DNA from: JAKBCQ01 sp021807585
Lineage (GTDB): Bacteria > Planctomycetota > Planctomycetia > Isosphaerales > Isosphaeraceae
Assembly: GCA_027325115.1 (NCBI GenBank)
Contig: DAHWFG010000341.1
Coordinates: 1 to 9,243, forward strand
Direction: 5' to 3'
DNA length: 9,243 nucleotides
Part shown: in pieces, positions 1 to 5,758 of the stretch
Position numbering within the stretch: position 1 is the first letter of the stretch
How the letters are laid out: each line of letters starts with the position of its first letter
Position numbers and translations under genes: made by a program
The notes under the pieces: model-generated
What the model was told of the DNA's origin: nothing
The model's input: only the letters and a program-made list of their open reading frames with translations
Database searches by the model: none

Positions 1-2
1 AT

Positions 3-119
3 CCCGAAGAGAAAGTCGTCGCCTGGCTCAAAGCGGGCGCCAAGCATTCGGATTGCCGCAAGCTCGTCCCGCATGATCCCACGCCCAGGCCAAGGCGACG
101 CAAACCGAAAGATCGCTGA
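3..119 (+). CDS. C-terminal tail of an unrecognised protein (partial)
   Basis: Frame 3 is open from the window edge to a TGA at 117-119 and encodes 38 residues. The codons are mostly G- or C-ending, as in the confirmed genes of this window, whereas frame 2 is stopped at a TGA inside the same stretch and frame 1 shows no such bias. The tail holds a short hydrophobic/helical piece (VVAWLKAGAK) followed by a very basic, proline- and arginine-rich end (PRPRRRKPKDR), which is probably disordered or nucleic-acid/RNA-contacting. Too little is visible to name a family. The gene is convergent with the fab cluster on the other strand. Reality of the coding tail is likely but not certain. Confidence 0.42.
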   Translation, partial: PEEKVVAWLKAGAKHSDCRKLVPHDPTPRPRRRKPKDR

Positions 120-245
120 ATCCGGTCGATGCGGACGTTACGGATACAGAATCCCGGACCGCGACGGCGATCGTCCGTCTGAGTCACAAGATTCTTAATA
201 TGTTCAATTCAAACGGCTCGGCGGTTCGCAACGGAATCGCCCCGC

Positions 246-281
246 CCGAAGGATTCCCGGATCGAGCCTTGAATACTTCGG
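246..281. repeat. Inverted repeat between convergent genes
   Basis: The arms CCGAAGGATTC (246-256) and GAATACTTCGG (271-281) are complementary over 10 of 11 positions, with one G/A mismatch, around a 14-base loop. It sits just beyond the fabF stop codon (306, minus strand) and after the plus-strand gene ending at 119, which is where a bidirectional terminator would be expected. Neither side carries a clear T-run, so calling it an intrinsic terminator is only an inference. A second, smaller hairpin (CTTCG-GAT-CGAAG, 276-288) overlaps its right arm. Confidence 0.4.
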
Positions 282-305
282 ATCGAAGCGACGATTAATC
301 ATCAA

Positions 306-1547
306 TCATGGAACATATCGGCCGATCAGCAGGCTCGCGTTGTGGCCGCCGAAGCCGAAGCTGTTCGACATCACGCGATCAACCCGCGCTTCGCGGGCGA
401 CGTGAGGAATGAAATCGAGGTCGCACTCGTCGTCGGGATGATCCAGATTGATCGTCGGGGGCAAAACGTTGGTATGAATCGCCATCGCCGATGCGATCAG
501 CTCGACCCCGCCCGATGCGCCCAGCAAATGCCCGAGTTGGCTCTTCGTGCTCGAGATTTTGAGCGCTTTCGCGTGCGGCCCGAAAACCGCCTTCATCGCA
601 CGGACTTCGGCCAGATCGCCGAGTTGCGTACTGGTTCCATGTGCGTTGATATAATCAACAGAATCAATCGGCGACTTGGCGTCGTCGAGGCAGCGGCGCA
701 TGGCGCGGATCGCGCCTCGGCCGTTTTCATCGGGAGCGGTGATGTGCGAGCCGTCGGACGACATGCCGTAGCCGAGCAGTTCGGCGTAGATCCGCGCTCC
801 TCGCGCTCGCGCCAGCGATTCTTCCTCAATAATCAAAATGCCCGCTCCCTCGGCGAGGACGAAGCCGTCGCGGTCGCGGTCGAACGGTCGGCTGGCGTGG
901 ATGGGATCGTCGTTACGGGTGGAAAGCGCCCGCATCGCGGCGAAGCCTCCCAATCCCATGTGCGTGATCGCGGCCTCGCTTCCTCCGGTGATCATCAAAT
1001 CGGCGTCGCCGGCTTGAATCAAGCGGAAAGCGTCGCCGATCGCGTTCGCCGCCGAAGCGCACGCGGTCGCGATCGCCGAGGTCGGCCCTTGTAACCCCCA
1101 ACGGATCGAAACCTGACCGCTCGCGGCGTTTACCATCAGCTTGGGAATCGTGAACGGGCTGATTTTACCAGGCCCTTTGTCACGCATCGTCGAATGCTGG
1201 GTTTCAAATTCGTTGAGACCGCCGATCCCCGAACCGATGTAAACGCCGCACCGTTCGGGGGGAATCGAATCGAACGCGATCCCCGAATCGGCGACTGCGG
1301 ATTCGCTCGCTCCCATGGCGAATTGAGCGAACCGATCGAGCCGACGCGCCTCTTTGGAACCGAACAGCGCCTCGGGGTCGAAATCGATCACTTGCCCGCC
1401 GAAGTGCACGCGGAACAACGTCGTATCAAAAAGTGTGAGTTCGCGCACTCCGCTTCGTCCGGCGCAGAGCGCCGACCAAAAGCCGTCGAGCGTGTGTCCC
1501 AACCCCGTCACGACGCCCAAACCCGTGATCACGACACGCCGGGACAT
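306..1547 (-). CDS. fabF: 3-oxoacyl-[acyl-carrier-protein] synthase II (KAS II)
   Basis: FabF catalyses the decarboxylating Claisen condensation of malonyl-ACP with acyl-ACP, the chain-elongation step of cytosolic type II fatty acid synthesis. The 413-residue product has the usual family length. It begins with the typical RRVVITGLGVVT strand and carries the thiolase-fold triad: the nucleophile Cys163 in TACASA, His303 in NAHGTST and His340 in KSQLGHLLGASG (with Lys335). The C-terminal glycine-rich NSFGFGGHN loop is at 395-403. These positions match the E. coli FabF numbering as I know it (C163, H303, H340). The ATG (1545-1547) overlaps the acpP TAA by one base (TAATG), and a GAGGA sits 12 bases upstream inside acpP, so translation is probably coupled to acpP. 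The pairing with acpP and fabG favours FabF over a secondary-metabolism KAS. No missing residue or frameshift is seen. Confidence 0.97.
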   Translation of the reverse strand: MSRRVVITGLGVVTGLGHTLDGFWSALCAGRSGVRELTLFDTTLFRVHFGGQVIDFDPEALFGSKEARRLDRFAQFAMGASESAVADSGIAFDSIPPERCGVYIGSGIGGLNEFETQHSTMRDKGPGKISPFTIPKLMVNAASGQVSIRWGLQGPTSAIATACASAANAIGDAFRLIQAGDADLMITGGSEAAITHMGLGGFAAMRALSTRNDDPIHASRPFDRDRDGFVLAEGAGILIIEEESLARARGARIYAELLGYGMSSDGSHITAPDENGRGAIRAMRRCLDDAKSPIDSVDYINAHGTSTQLGDLAEVRAMKAVFGPHAKALKISSTKSQLGHLLGASGGVELIASAMAIHTNVLPPTINLDHPDDECDLDFIPHVAREARVDRVMSNSFGFGGHNASLLIGRYVP

Positions 1548-1780
1548 TATTTCGTATGTTCCTCAATATAATCAACCGCTTGACCGACGGTTTGAATCTT
1601 CTCGGCGTCCTCGTCGGGGATTGTGATCCCAAACTCTTCCTCGAACTCCATGACGAGTTCGACATTATCGAGCGAATCGGCGCCGAGGTCGTTGACAAAC
1701 GACGTTTCGCGTTTGATTTGATCCTTGGCGACGCCCATTTGCTCGCTGACAATTTCAATCACGCGTTCTTCCACGGACAC
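1547..1780 (-). CDS. acpP: Acyl carrier protein
   Basis: This is the small acidic carrier that holds growing acyl chains as thioesters on a 4'-phosphopantetheine arm and shuttles them between FAS enzymes in the cytosol. The product is 77 residues if it starts at the GTG at 1780-1778, beginning (M)SVEERVIEIVSEQ. The prosthetic-group site is the serine of GADSLDNVEL, which is Ser36 with this start, as in the E. coli protein. The four-helix ACP pattern and acidic EFEEEFGI helix II region are intact. An in-frame TTG two codons upstream (1786-1784) would give 79 residues. However, the strong AGGAGG at 1793-1788 lies only 1 base from that TTG and 7 bases from the GTG, so the GTG is preferred. The stop codon overlaps the fabF start. 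A long leader separates it from fabG, which may allow the high separate expression that ACP usually needs. Confidence 0.96.
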   Translation of the reverse strand: MSVEERVIEIVSEQMGVAKDQIKRETSFVNDLGADSLDNVELVMEFEEEFGITIPDEDAEKIQTVGQAVDYIEEHTK

Positions 1781-1787
1781 GGGCAAT

Positions 1788-1793
1788 CCTCCT
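1788..1793 (-). promoter_or_regulatory. Shine-Dalgarno site that decides the acpP start
   Basis: The minus strand reads AGGAGG followed by ATTGCCC and then GTG. The 7-base gap to the GTG at 1780 is optimal, while the 1-base gap to the TTG at 1786 is too short for normal initiation. This is the strongest Shine-Dalgarno sequence noticed in the window, in keeping with a highly expressed protein. Confidence 0.8.
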
Positions 1794-2247
1794 ACTAGGC
1801 CGAATCGGTTCGACCGGCGTCGGGTTGGTTTTTGGGGTCCGATCGGCGACGAGATCGGTCGGGACGCCGCAGGCGCCGGATCGATTCCATTCTCGATCGG
1901 CTCTCATCGCCGCCGAGCGACTCGTTCCCCTCAGTTTGTTCGAGCACGATTTCGACGATTCTTCATTCTATCGTCCAGAAAGCGAGCACGCATCAGCCGC
2001 CGGTCTCGCTCGGACCCGAGAGCGGGATGAGCCATCACGTTAGCAATCCCAAGCTCGGTTGTCCACAAGCGACGTTCCGACATGCTCGAATCGCCTTTCC
2101 ACGCTTCGTCTTAATCCTTATTACCGGACGCGAACAAGCGATCGTCTCGCTCGATCGTGTCGCGAAAATCCGCCGATTTCGATCCGATTCATACGGATTG
2201 CCGCCGGGATCGATCTCCGGGACGACGACCCTGGCGTGTTCATTCGA
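1794..2247. other. Long intergenic stretch between fabG and acpP, no convincing gene
   Basis: About 450 bases lie between the fabG stop and the acpP ribosome site. The open frames crossing it on the plus strand are arginine- and serine-rich, lack ribosome sites and run into fabG antisense, so they are not accepted. On the minus strand I see two small stem-loops close to acpP: GGCGCC/GGCGTC (one G-U pair), and CCGATC/GATCGG with an 8-base loop at about 1839-1858. A -10-like TAGAAT (minus strand, about 1965-1970) has no good -35. The length suggests that acpP-fabF has its own promoter and a structured leader, but no box is strong enough to call. Confidence 0.5.
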
Positions 2248-3021
2248 TCACGCCGTCATGCCGCCGTCGACCGCGATGATTTGTCCCGTCACGTAACTCG
2301 CTCCAGGGCTCGCGAAAAAACAGACCGCCTCGGCGATATCCTCGGGCGTTCCCAGGCGTCGCACCGGGATCCGCTCCTTCACCTCGGTTTTGATCTTTTC
2401 AGGCAGCACGTCGGTCATGTCGGTGGTGATGAAGCCGGGAGCGACCGCGTTGACCGTGATCCCGCGGGAGGCGAGTTCGCGTGCGATCGTCTTGGTAAAG
2501 CCGATCAACCCCGCCTTGCTCGCCGAATAATTCGCCTGACCGGGATTTCCCATCAAACCAGAAACGCTTGAGATATTGATAATCCGACCGTAGCGTCCGC
2601 GCATCATCACCGCGCCTGCGGCTCGACAAAAATAAAACGCCCCCGAGAGGTTGGTTTCGATGACGTCGCGCCAGGCGTCGTCGTCCATCCTCAGCATCAG
2701 GCCGTCGCGGGTGATTCCCGCGTTGTTGACGAGAATTTGGATTTTTTGATACTTCTCCTCGACGGCGTCGACGATTTTGCGCACGTCTTCGGACTTGGCG
2801 ACGTCTCCCTCGAAGCCGACGGCTTCACCCCCGGCGTCTCTGATCGCCTGGAGCGTTCCTTCGAGTCCCGCGAGCGAACGCGAAACCCCCGCGACCGTCG
2901 CTCCGCAAGCCGCCAACCGCAGCGCCACGGCGCGACCGATCCCCCGCGAAGCCCCCGTCACGATCGCCGTGTGTCCCTTCAGGTCGACGACGATTCCCGA
3001 ACTGTTCGTATTTGCCGGCAT
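2248..3021 (-). CDS. fabG: 3-oxoacyl-[acyl-carrier-protein] reductase
   Basis: FabG carries out the NADPH-dependent reduction of 3-ketoacyl-ACP to 3-hydroxyacyl-ACP, the first reduction of each elongation cycle. The 257-residue product is a classical short-chain dehydrogenase: the cofactor loop TGASRGIG at 22-29, NNAG at 99-102, and the catalytic tetrad Asn124, Ser152, Tyr165 and Lys169 (YSASK) are all present. The APGFITTDM segment at 194-202 and the C-terminal VTGQIIAVDGGMTA are typical of FabG. The N-terminus is about 10 residues longer than the E. coli protein. The ATG at 3021 is supported by AAGGA 7 bases upstream. It is the first gene of the minus-strand fab group and is divergent from dnaK. 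Among SDR enzymes the genomic link to acpP/fabF makes FabG by far the best name. Start certainty is moderate to high. Confidence 0.95.
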   Translation of the reverse strand: MPANTNSSGIVVDLKGHTAIVTGASRGIGRAVALRLAACGATVAGVSRSLAGLEGTLQAIRDAGGEAVGFEGDVAKSEDVRKIVDAVEEKYQKIQILVNNAGITRDGLMLRMDDDAWRDVIETNLSGAFYFCRAAGAVMMRGRYGRIINISSVSGLMGNPGQANYSASKAGLIGFTKTIARELASRGITVNAVAPGFITTDMTDVLPEKIKTEVKERIPVRRLGTPEDIAEAVCFFASPGASYVTGQIIAVDGGMTA

Positions 3022-3096
3022 GATGAAATCCTTGGCGCGTTGTTCCGATCGAGACGATTTCGCCGCGCGGGTCGGTTCGCGGGCTCACGGAACGCG

Positions 3097-3225
3097 TTTA
3101 TATGGGGTCGAAGCCGTTCGCGGCGAGGCCAAGATCGGTCGAATCGCGATCGCGCCGTGATCAATCGAATCCCTCGCTCCGGATTTTATCACTAAATCAT
3201 AATATTACATGAATAATCTTAATGA
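3097..3225 (-). promoter_or_regulatory. AT-rich candidate promoter region for fabG
   Basis: Upstream of fabG the otherwise GC-rich sequence contains a TATAAA on the minus strand (3102-3097). Further up there is an AT-rich block at about 3183-3225 holding minus-strand TAATATTATG and GATAAAAT. Either could supply a -10 element, but I find no convincing -35 at normal spacing for either. The call is based on composition and position only. Confidence 0.25.
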
Positions 3226-3346
3226 TCGTGCGATCGTTACGCTTCGCTGCGGAAGCGTTGCGATGCGGATCCTTAACGTGGCACGCGACCCGCTGCGCCG
3301 AGCCGGTTCGAGCCGACGCGATTCGCGATCGGTCATCATCGAGCGG

Positions 3347-3361
3347 CTGCCTTTTTGGCAG
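3347..3361. repeat. Small perfect stem-loop upstream of dnaK
   Basis: CTGCC (3347-3351) and GGCAG (3357-3361) form a 5-bp stem around a TTTTT loop. The right arm overlaps the first TTTGGCAGAAA repeat. It may be a protein-binding dyad; as a transcription terminator it is too short and lacks a trailing T-run. Confidence 0.3.
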
Positions 3362-3408
3362 AAACTCGTCCGGCGTCTCGAATCATTTCGGTGTCAATTT
3401 GGCAGAAA
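3354..3408. repeat. Pair of 11-bp direct repeats upstream of the dnaK promoter
   Basis: TTTGGCAGAAA occurs exactly twice, at 3354-3364 and 3398-3408, with a 44-bp period (about four helical turns). The copies lie roughly 125 and 170 bases before the predicted dnaK transcription start, within the range used by enhancer-binding activators of sigma-54. The matching bases are seen directly; the regulatory role is inference. Confidence 0.4.
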
Positions 3409-3494
3409 TGCGGATTCGGGAACGTTCGGCGACCCGCGCGATTTGCCGCAACCCCTGAACTTTTCTTGGATTGCATCGAAATAACAGCGCCGTT

Positions 3495-3523
3495 TTGATT
3501 CTTGGCACGAACGTTGCTATTAT
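3495..3523 (+). promoter_or_regulatory. dnaK promoter: overlapping sigma-54-type and sigma-70-type elements
   Basis: TGGCACG (3503-3509), four bases, then TTGCT (3514-3518) matches the sigma-54 -24/-12 consensus TGGCACG-N4-TTGCW at every defined base, with exactly 10 bases between the GG and GC dinucleotides. Overlapping it is TTGATT (3495-3500), 17 bases, then TATTAT (3518-3523), a reasonable sigma-70 promoter (4/6 and 5/6 matches). Both would start RNA near 3529-3530, about 130 bases before dnaK. Which sigma factor is used cannot be told from sequence. No CIRCE repeat (HrcA operator) is seen. Confidence 0.55.
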
Positions 3524-3560
3524 CTTAAGACGTATTGGTATTCGACTCGGAGACCGATCG

Positions 3561-3588
3561 GCCGAGCCTTTGCGTTCGCACGCTCGGC
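3561..3588 (+). promoter_or_regulatory. dnaK leader hairpin 1
   Basis: GCCGAGC (3561-3567) and GCTCGGC (3582-3588) form a perfect 7-bp stem with a 14-base loop. The loop itself can form a short TGC/GCA stem. The stem-loop contains CCTTT (3567-3571, mostly loop), complementary to AAAGG of the dnaK Shine-Dalgarno. It lies in the predicted 5' untranslated leader. Confidence 0.5.
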
Positions 3589-3617
3589 ATTAAGATATCT
3601 CGATAAGACGGCGCGTA

Positions 3618-3640
3618 GGGCTCGGCGTCGCGCCGAGTTC
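3618..3640 (+). promoter_or_regulatory. dnaK leader hairpin 2
   Basis: CTCGGCG (3621-3627) and CGCCGAG (3631-3637) form a perfect 7-bp stem around a TCG loop, extendable to 10 bp by G3618-C3640 and two G-U pairs. It ends 6 bases before the dnaK Shine-Dalgarno AAAGGAG (3647-3653). Its arms repeat the arm sequences of hairpin 1, so alternative pairing is possible. Confidence 0.5.
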
Positions 3641-3660
3641 GAACTGAAAGGAGACCGGTC

Positions 3661-5580
3661 GTGGCGGAAGGTGAAAAGATCATCGGGATCGACTTGGGGA
3701 CGACGAACAGCGTCGTCGCGGTCATGGAGGGGGGTGACGTCACGGTCATCGCCAATCAAGAAGGAAGCCGTCTGACCCCGTCGGTCGTCGCGTTCTCGAG
3801 CAAGGGGGAGACGCTCGTCGGCGACCCCGCGAAGCGACAAGCCGTGACGAATCCCAAGGGGACGATTTATTCGATCAAGCGGTTTATGGGACGACGGCAC
3901 AACGAGGTGCAGTCTGAGGAAAAGATGATCCCCTACGAGGTGACGGGGGGCTCGACCGAGTTCGTCAAGGTACGTGTCGGCGGCAAGGAATACACCCCCC
4001 CGGAGATCTCGGCGCTCGTCTTGCGCAAGCTCCGCGAGGCCGCCGAGAGCTATCTGGGGCACAAGGTACGGAAGGCGGTGATTACCGTCCCCGCGTACTT
4101 CAACGATAGCCAACGCCAGGCCACCAAAGACGCGGGACAAGTCGCGGGGCTTGAAGTGGCGCGGATCATCAACGATCCGACCGCCGCGGCGCTTGCGTAT
4201 GGGCTCGATAAGAAGAAGAACGAGAAGATCGCGGTGTTCGACCTTGGCGGTGGAACGTTCGACATCTCGATTCTCGATGTCGGCGACGGCGTGTTCGAGG
4301 TTCTTTCCACCAACGGCGACACGCATCTCGGCGGAGACGACTGGGACGAGGCGCTCATTCATCACATCGCCGATGAGTTCAAGAAGACCGAGGGGATCGA
4401 TCTCCGCAAGGATCAGATGGCGCTCCAGCGGCTCAAAGAATCCGCCGAGAAGGCGAAGAAAGACCTTTCTTTCCAGGCGACGGCCGACATCAACCTGCCG
4501 TTCATCACCGCCGATCAGTCGGGTCCCAAGCATTTGACGATGTCGATCAGCCGCAGTCAGTTCGAGCGGCTTACCGATTCGTTGTTCGAGCGGTGTCGCG
4601 GACCGGTTTTGCGGGCTCTTGAAGACTCCAAGCTCAAGCCGGCTCAAATCGACGAGGTTGTGCTCGTCGGGGGGTCGACACGAATGCCGCGGGTTCAACA
4701 GATCGTCAAGGACATCTTCGGCAAAGAGCCGCACAAGGGAGTCAACCCCGATGAAGTCGTCGCGATCGGCGCGGCGATCCAGGGCGCGGTCTTGACCGGG
4801 GACGTCAAAGACTTGCTTCTGCTCGACGTCACTCCGCTTTCGTTGGGATTGGAAACGAAGGGAGGGATCTTCACCAAGTTGGTCGAGCGCAACTCGCGGA
4901 TTCCGACCGACAAGAAAGAGACGTTCACCACCGCCGAAGACAATCAATCGATGGTGACGATTCGAGTGTTTCAGGGCGAACGACCGATGGCCGCGGACAA
5001 TCGCCCGCTCGGTCAGTTCAATTTGGAGGGGATTCCGCCGGCTCGATCGGGGATTCCGCAAATCGAGGTGACGTTCAGCATCGACGCCAACGGGATCTTG
5101 AGCGTCGCCGCGAAAGACAAAGGAACGGGAAAAGAACAATCGATCAAAATCGAATCGCCGGGAGGGCTGTCGAAAGAGGAAATCGAGCGGATGACTCGCG
5201 ACGCCGAGGTTCACGCCGCCGACGACAAGAAAAAACGCGATCTCGCCGAGGCGCGAATCACCGCCGAACAGCGCGTGTATCAGCTTGAAAAGCTGATGGA
5301 AGACAGCAAAGACAAGCTTTCGGACGGAGACAAATCGGCGCTTAAGGCCGCGATCGCCAAGGTGAACGAGGCGACCAAGGGGGACGACGCTTCGGCGATC
5401 AATCGCGCTTTGGAAGAGCTTCAACAGGCGAGTCAGGCGATGGCCGAACACCTGTACGCTTCGACTTCAAACGCGGCGCCTCCGCCGGGCGAAGCCGGAC
5501 ATTCGGCGTCGGCGAGCGGTAACGACGGCGCGGGAAAACCCGACGACGTCATTGATGTCGAGTACGAGGAGAAGAAATAA
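3661..5580 (+). CDS. dnaK: Molecular chaperone DnaK (Hsp70)
   Basis: DnaK is the ATP-driven cytosolic Hsp70 that binds exposed hydrophobic segments, working with DnaJ and GrpE and passing aggregates to ClpB. The 639-residue product has normal length. The nucleotide-binding domain (about 1-385) has the phosphate loop IGIDLGTTNS (8-17), NDPTAAALAYG (171-181), the phosphate-2 motif FDLGGGTFDIS (193-203) with Thr199, and the adenosine motif VLVGGSTRMPRV (334-345). The interdomain linker VKDLLLLDV (382-390) leads to the substrate-binding beta domain and the helical lid (about 500-600). A flexible Gly/Ala/Ser-rich tail ends in DDVIDVEYEEKK, the usual bacterial DnaK C-terminus. It starts at GTG, supported by AAAGGAG 7 bases upstream. 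It is divergent from fabG and lies upstream of a small unknown gene and clpB. Regulation probably acts through the overlapping promoter and structured leader described above. Confidence 0.98.
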   Translation: MAEGEKIIGIDLGTTNSVVAVMEGGDVTVIANQEGSRLTPSVVAFSSKGETLVGDPAKRQAVTNPKGTIYSIKRFMGRRHNEVQSEEKMIPYEVTGGSTEFVKVRVGGKEYTPPEISALVLRKLREAAESYLGHKVRKAVITVPAYFNDSQRQATKDAGQVAGLEVARIINDPTAAALAYGLDKKKNEKIAVFDLGGGTFDISILDVGDGVFEVLSTNGDTHLGGDDWDEALIHHIADEFKKTEGIDLRKDQMALQRLKESAEKAKKDLSFQATADINLPFITADQSGPKHLTMSISRSQFERLTDSLFERCRGPVLRALEDSKLKPAQIDEVVLVGGSTRMPRVQQIVKDIFGKEPHKGVNPDEVVAIGAAIQGAVLTGDVKDLLLLDVTPLSLGLETKGGIFTKLVERNSRIPTDKKETFTTAEDNQSMVTIRVFQGERPMAADNRPLGQFNLEGIPPARSGIPQIEVTFSIDANGILSVAAKDKGTGKEQSIKIESPGGLSKEEIERMTRDAEVHAADDKKKRDLAEARITAEQRVYQLEKLMEDSKDKLSDGDKSALKAAIAKVNEATKGDDASAINRALEELQQASQAMAEHLYASTSNAAPPPGEAGHSASASGNDGAGKPDDVIDVEYEEKK

Positions 5581-5627
5581 TTCCGCGAACTTTCGAGCGA
5601 TTCCCCGTTCCGAGAGGATTGTGAAGC

Positions 5628-5640
5628 ACCGACCGTCGGT
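5628..5640. repeat. Short dyad after dnaK
   Basis: ACCGAC (5628-5633) and GTCGGT (5635-5640) are perfect inverted repeats about a central C. In RNA it would fold as a 5-bp stem with a CCG loop. It lies 48 bases past the dnaK stop and before the candidate promoter of the next gene, so it could be a weak terminator or an operator. There is no T-run. Confidence 0.3.
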
Positions 5641-5666
5641 TCATGCTGGTGAAATTTCTCCATTCC

Positions 5667-5675
5667 TGGCATAAT
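5667..5675 (+). promoter_or_regulatory. Candidate extended -10 promoter for the small gene
   Basis: TGGCATAAT fits an extended -10 (TGN followed by CATAAT, five of six matches to TATAAT). The hexamer 17 bases upstream (TGGTGA) is a poor -35, which extended -10 promoters can tolerate. It would start RNA near 5682, about 77 bases before the ATG at 5759. Confidence 0.35.
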
Positions 5676-5682
5676 CGTATCA

Positions 5683-5704
5683 TTGGACCGCGGTCGGTCC
5701 CCAA
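5683..5704. repeat. Dyad just downstream of the candidate promoter
   Basis: GGACCG (5685-5690) and CGGTCC (5695-5700) form a 6-bp stem with a CGGT loop, and flanking TTGG/CCAA can extend it around a two-base bulge. It would sit at the very 5' end of the transcript, in a place typical of an operator or a protective leader hairpin. Function is unknown. Confidence 0.35.
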
Positions 5705-5758
5705 TATTCCTCTCCTTTGCGGACAAGATCCGTCCGCCAACCGGCAGGAGCCGAATTG

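Noticed and set aside
342..1094. A 250-codon plus-strand open frame antisense to fabF
   Set aside because: It lies entirely opposite the FabF coding region, and its arginine-rich translation has no motif.
2059..2067. A DnaA-box-like TTGTCCACA
   Set aside because: It is a single copy with no neighbouring boxes, AT-rich unwinding region or replication gene, so an origin cannot be supported.
1832..2296. A 154-codon plus-strand open frame in the fabG-acpP gap
   Set aside because: Starts at TTG without a ribosome site, is Arg/Ser-rich without protein-like pattern, and runs into fabG antisense.
3304..3316. GGTTCGA T-loop-like sequence suggesting a tRNA
   Set aside because: The flanking bases do not form a T stem, and no acceptor or anticodon arm can be built around it.
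3209..3484. A 91-codon plus-strand open frame between fabG and dnaK
   Set aside because: No ribosome site before its ATG, no codon bias like neighbouring genes, and it covers the candidate dnaK control region.
3022..3660. A CIRCE (HrcA) inverted repeat upstream of dnaK
   Set aside because: Looked for TTAGCACTC-N9-GAGTGCTAA and close variants; none was found.
3520..5451. A 643-codon open frame antisense to dnaK
   Set aside because: It is exactly opposite a certain dnaK, has Arg/Leu/Asp/His-rich composition typical of antisense frames in GC-rich genes, has no ribosome site and shows no family motif.
5717..5758. Upstream ATG giving a 149-residue version of the small gene
   Set aside because: There is no ribosome site before it, whereas AGGAG stands 8 bases before the ATG at 5759.
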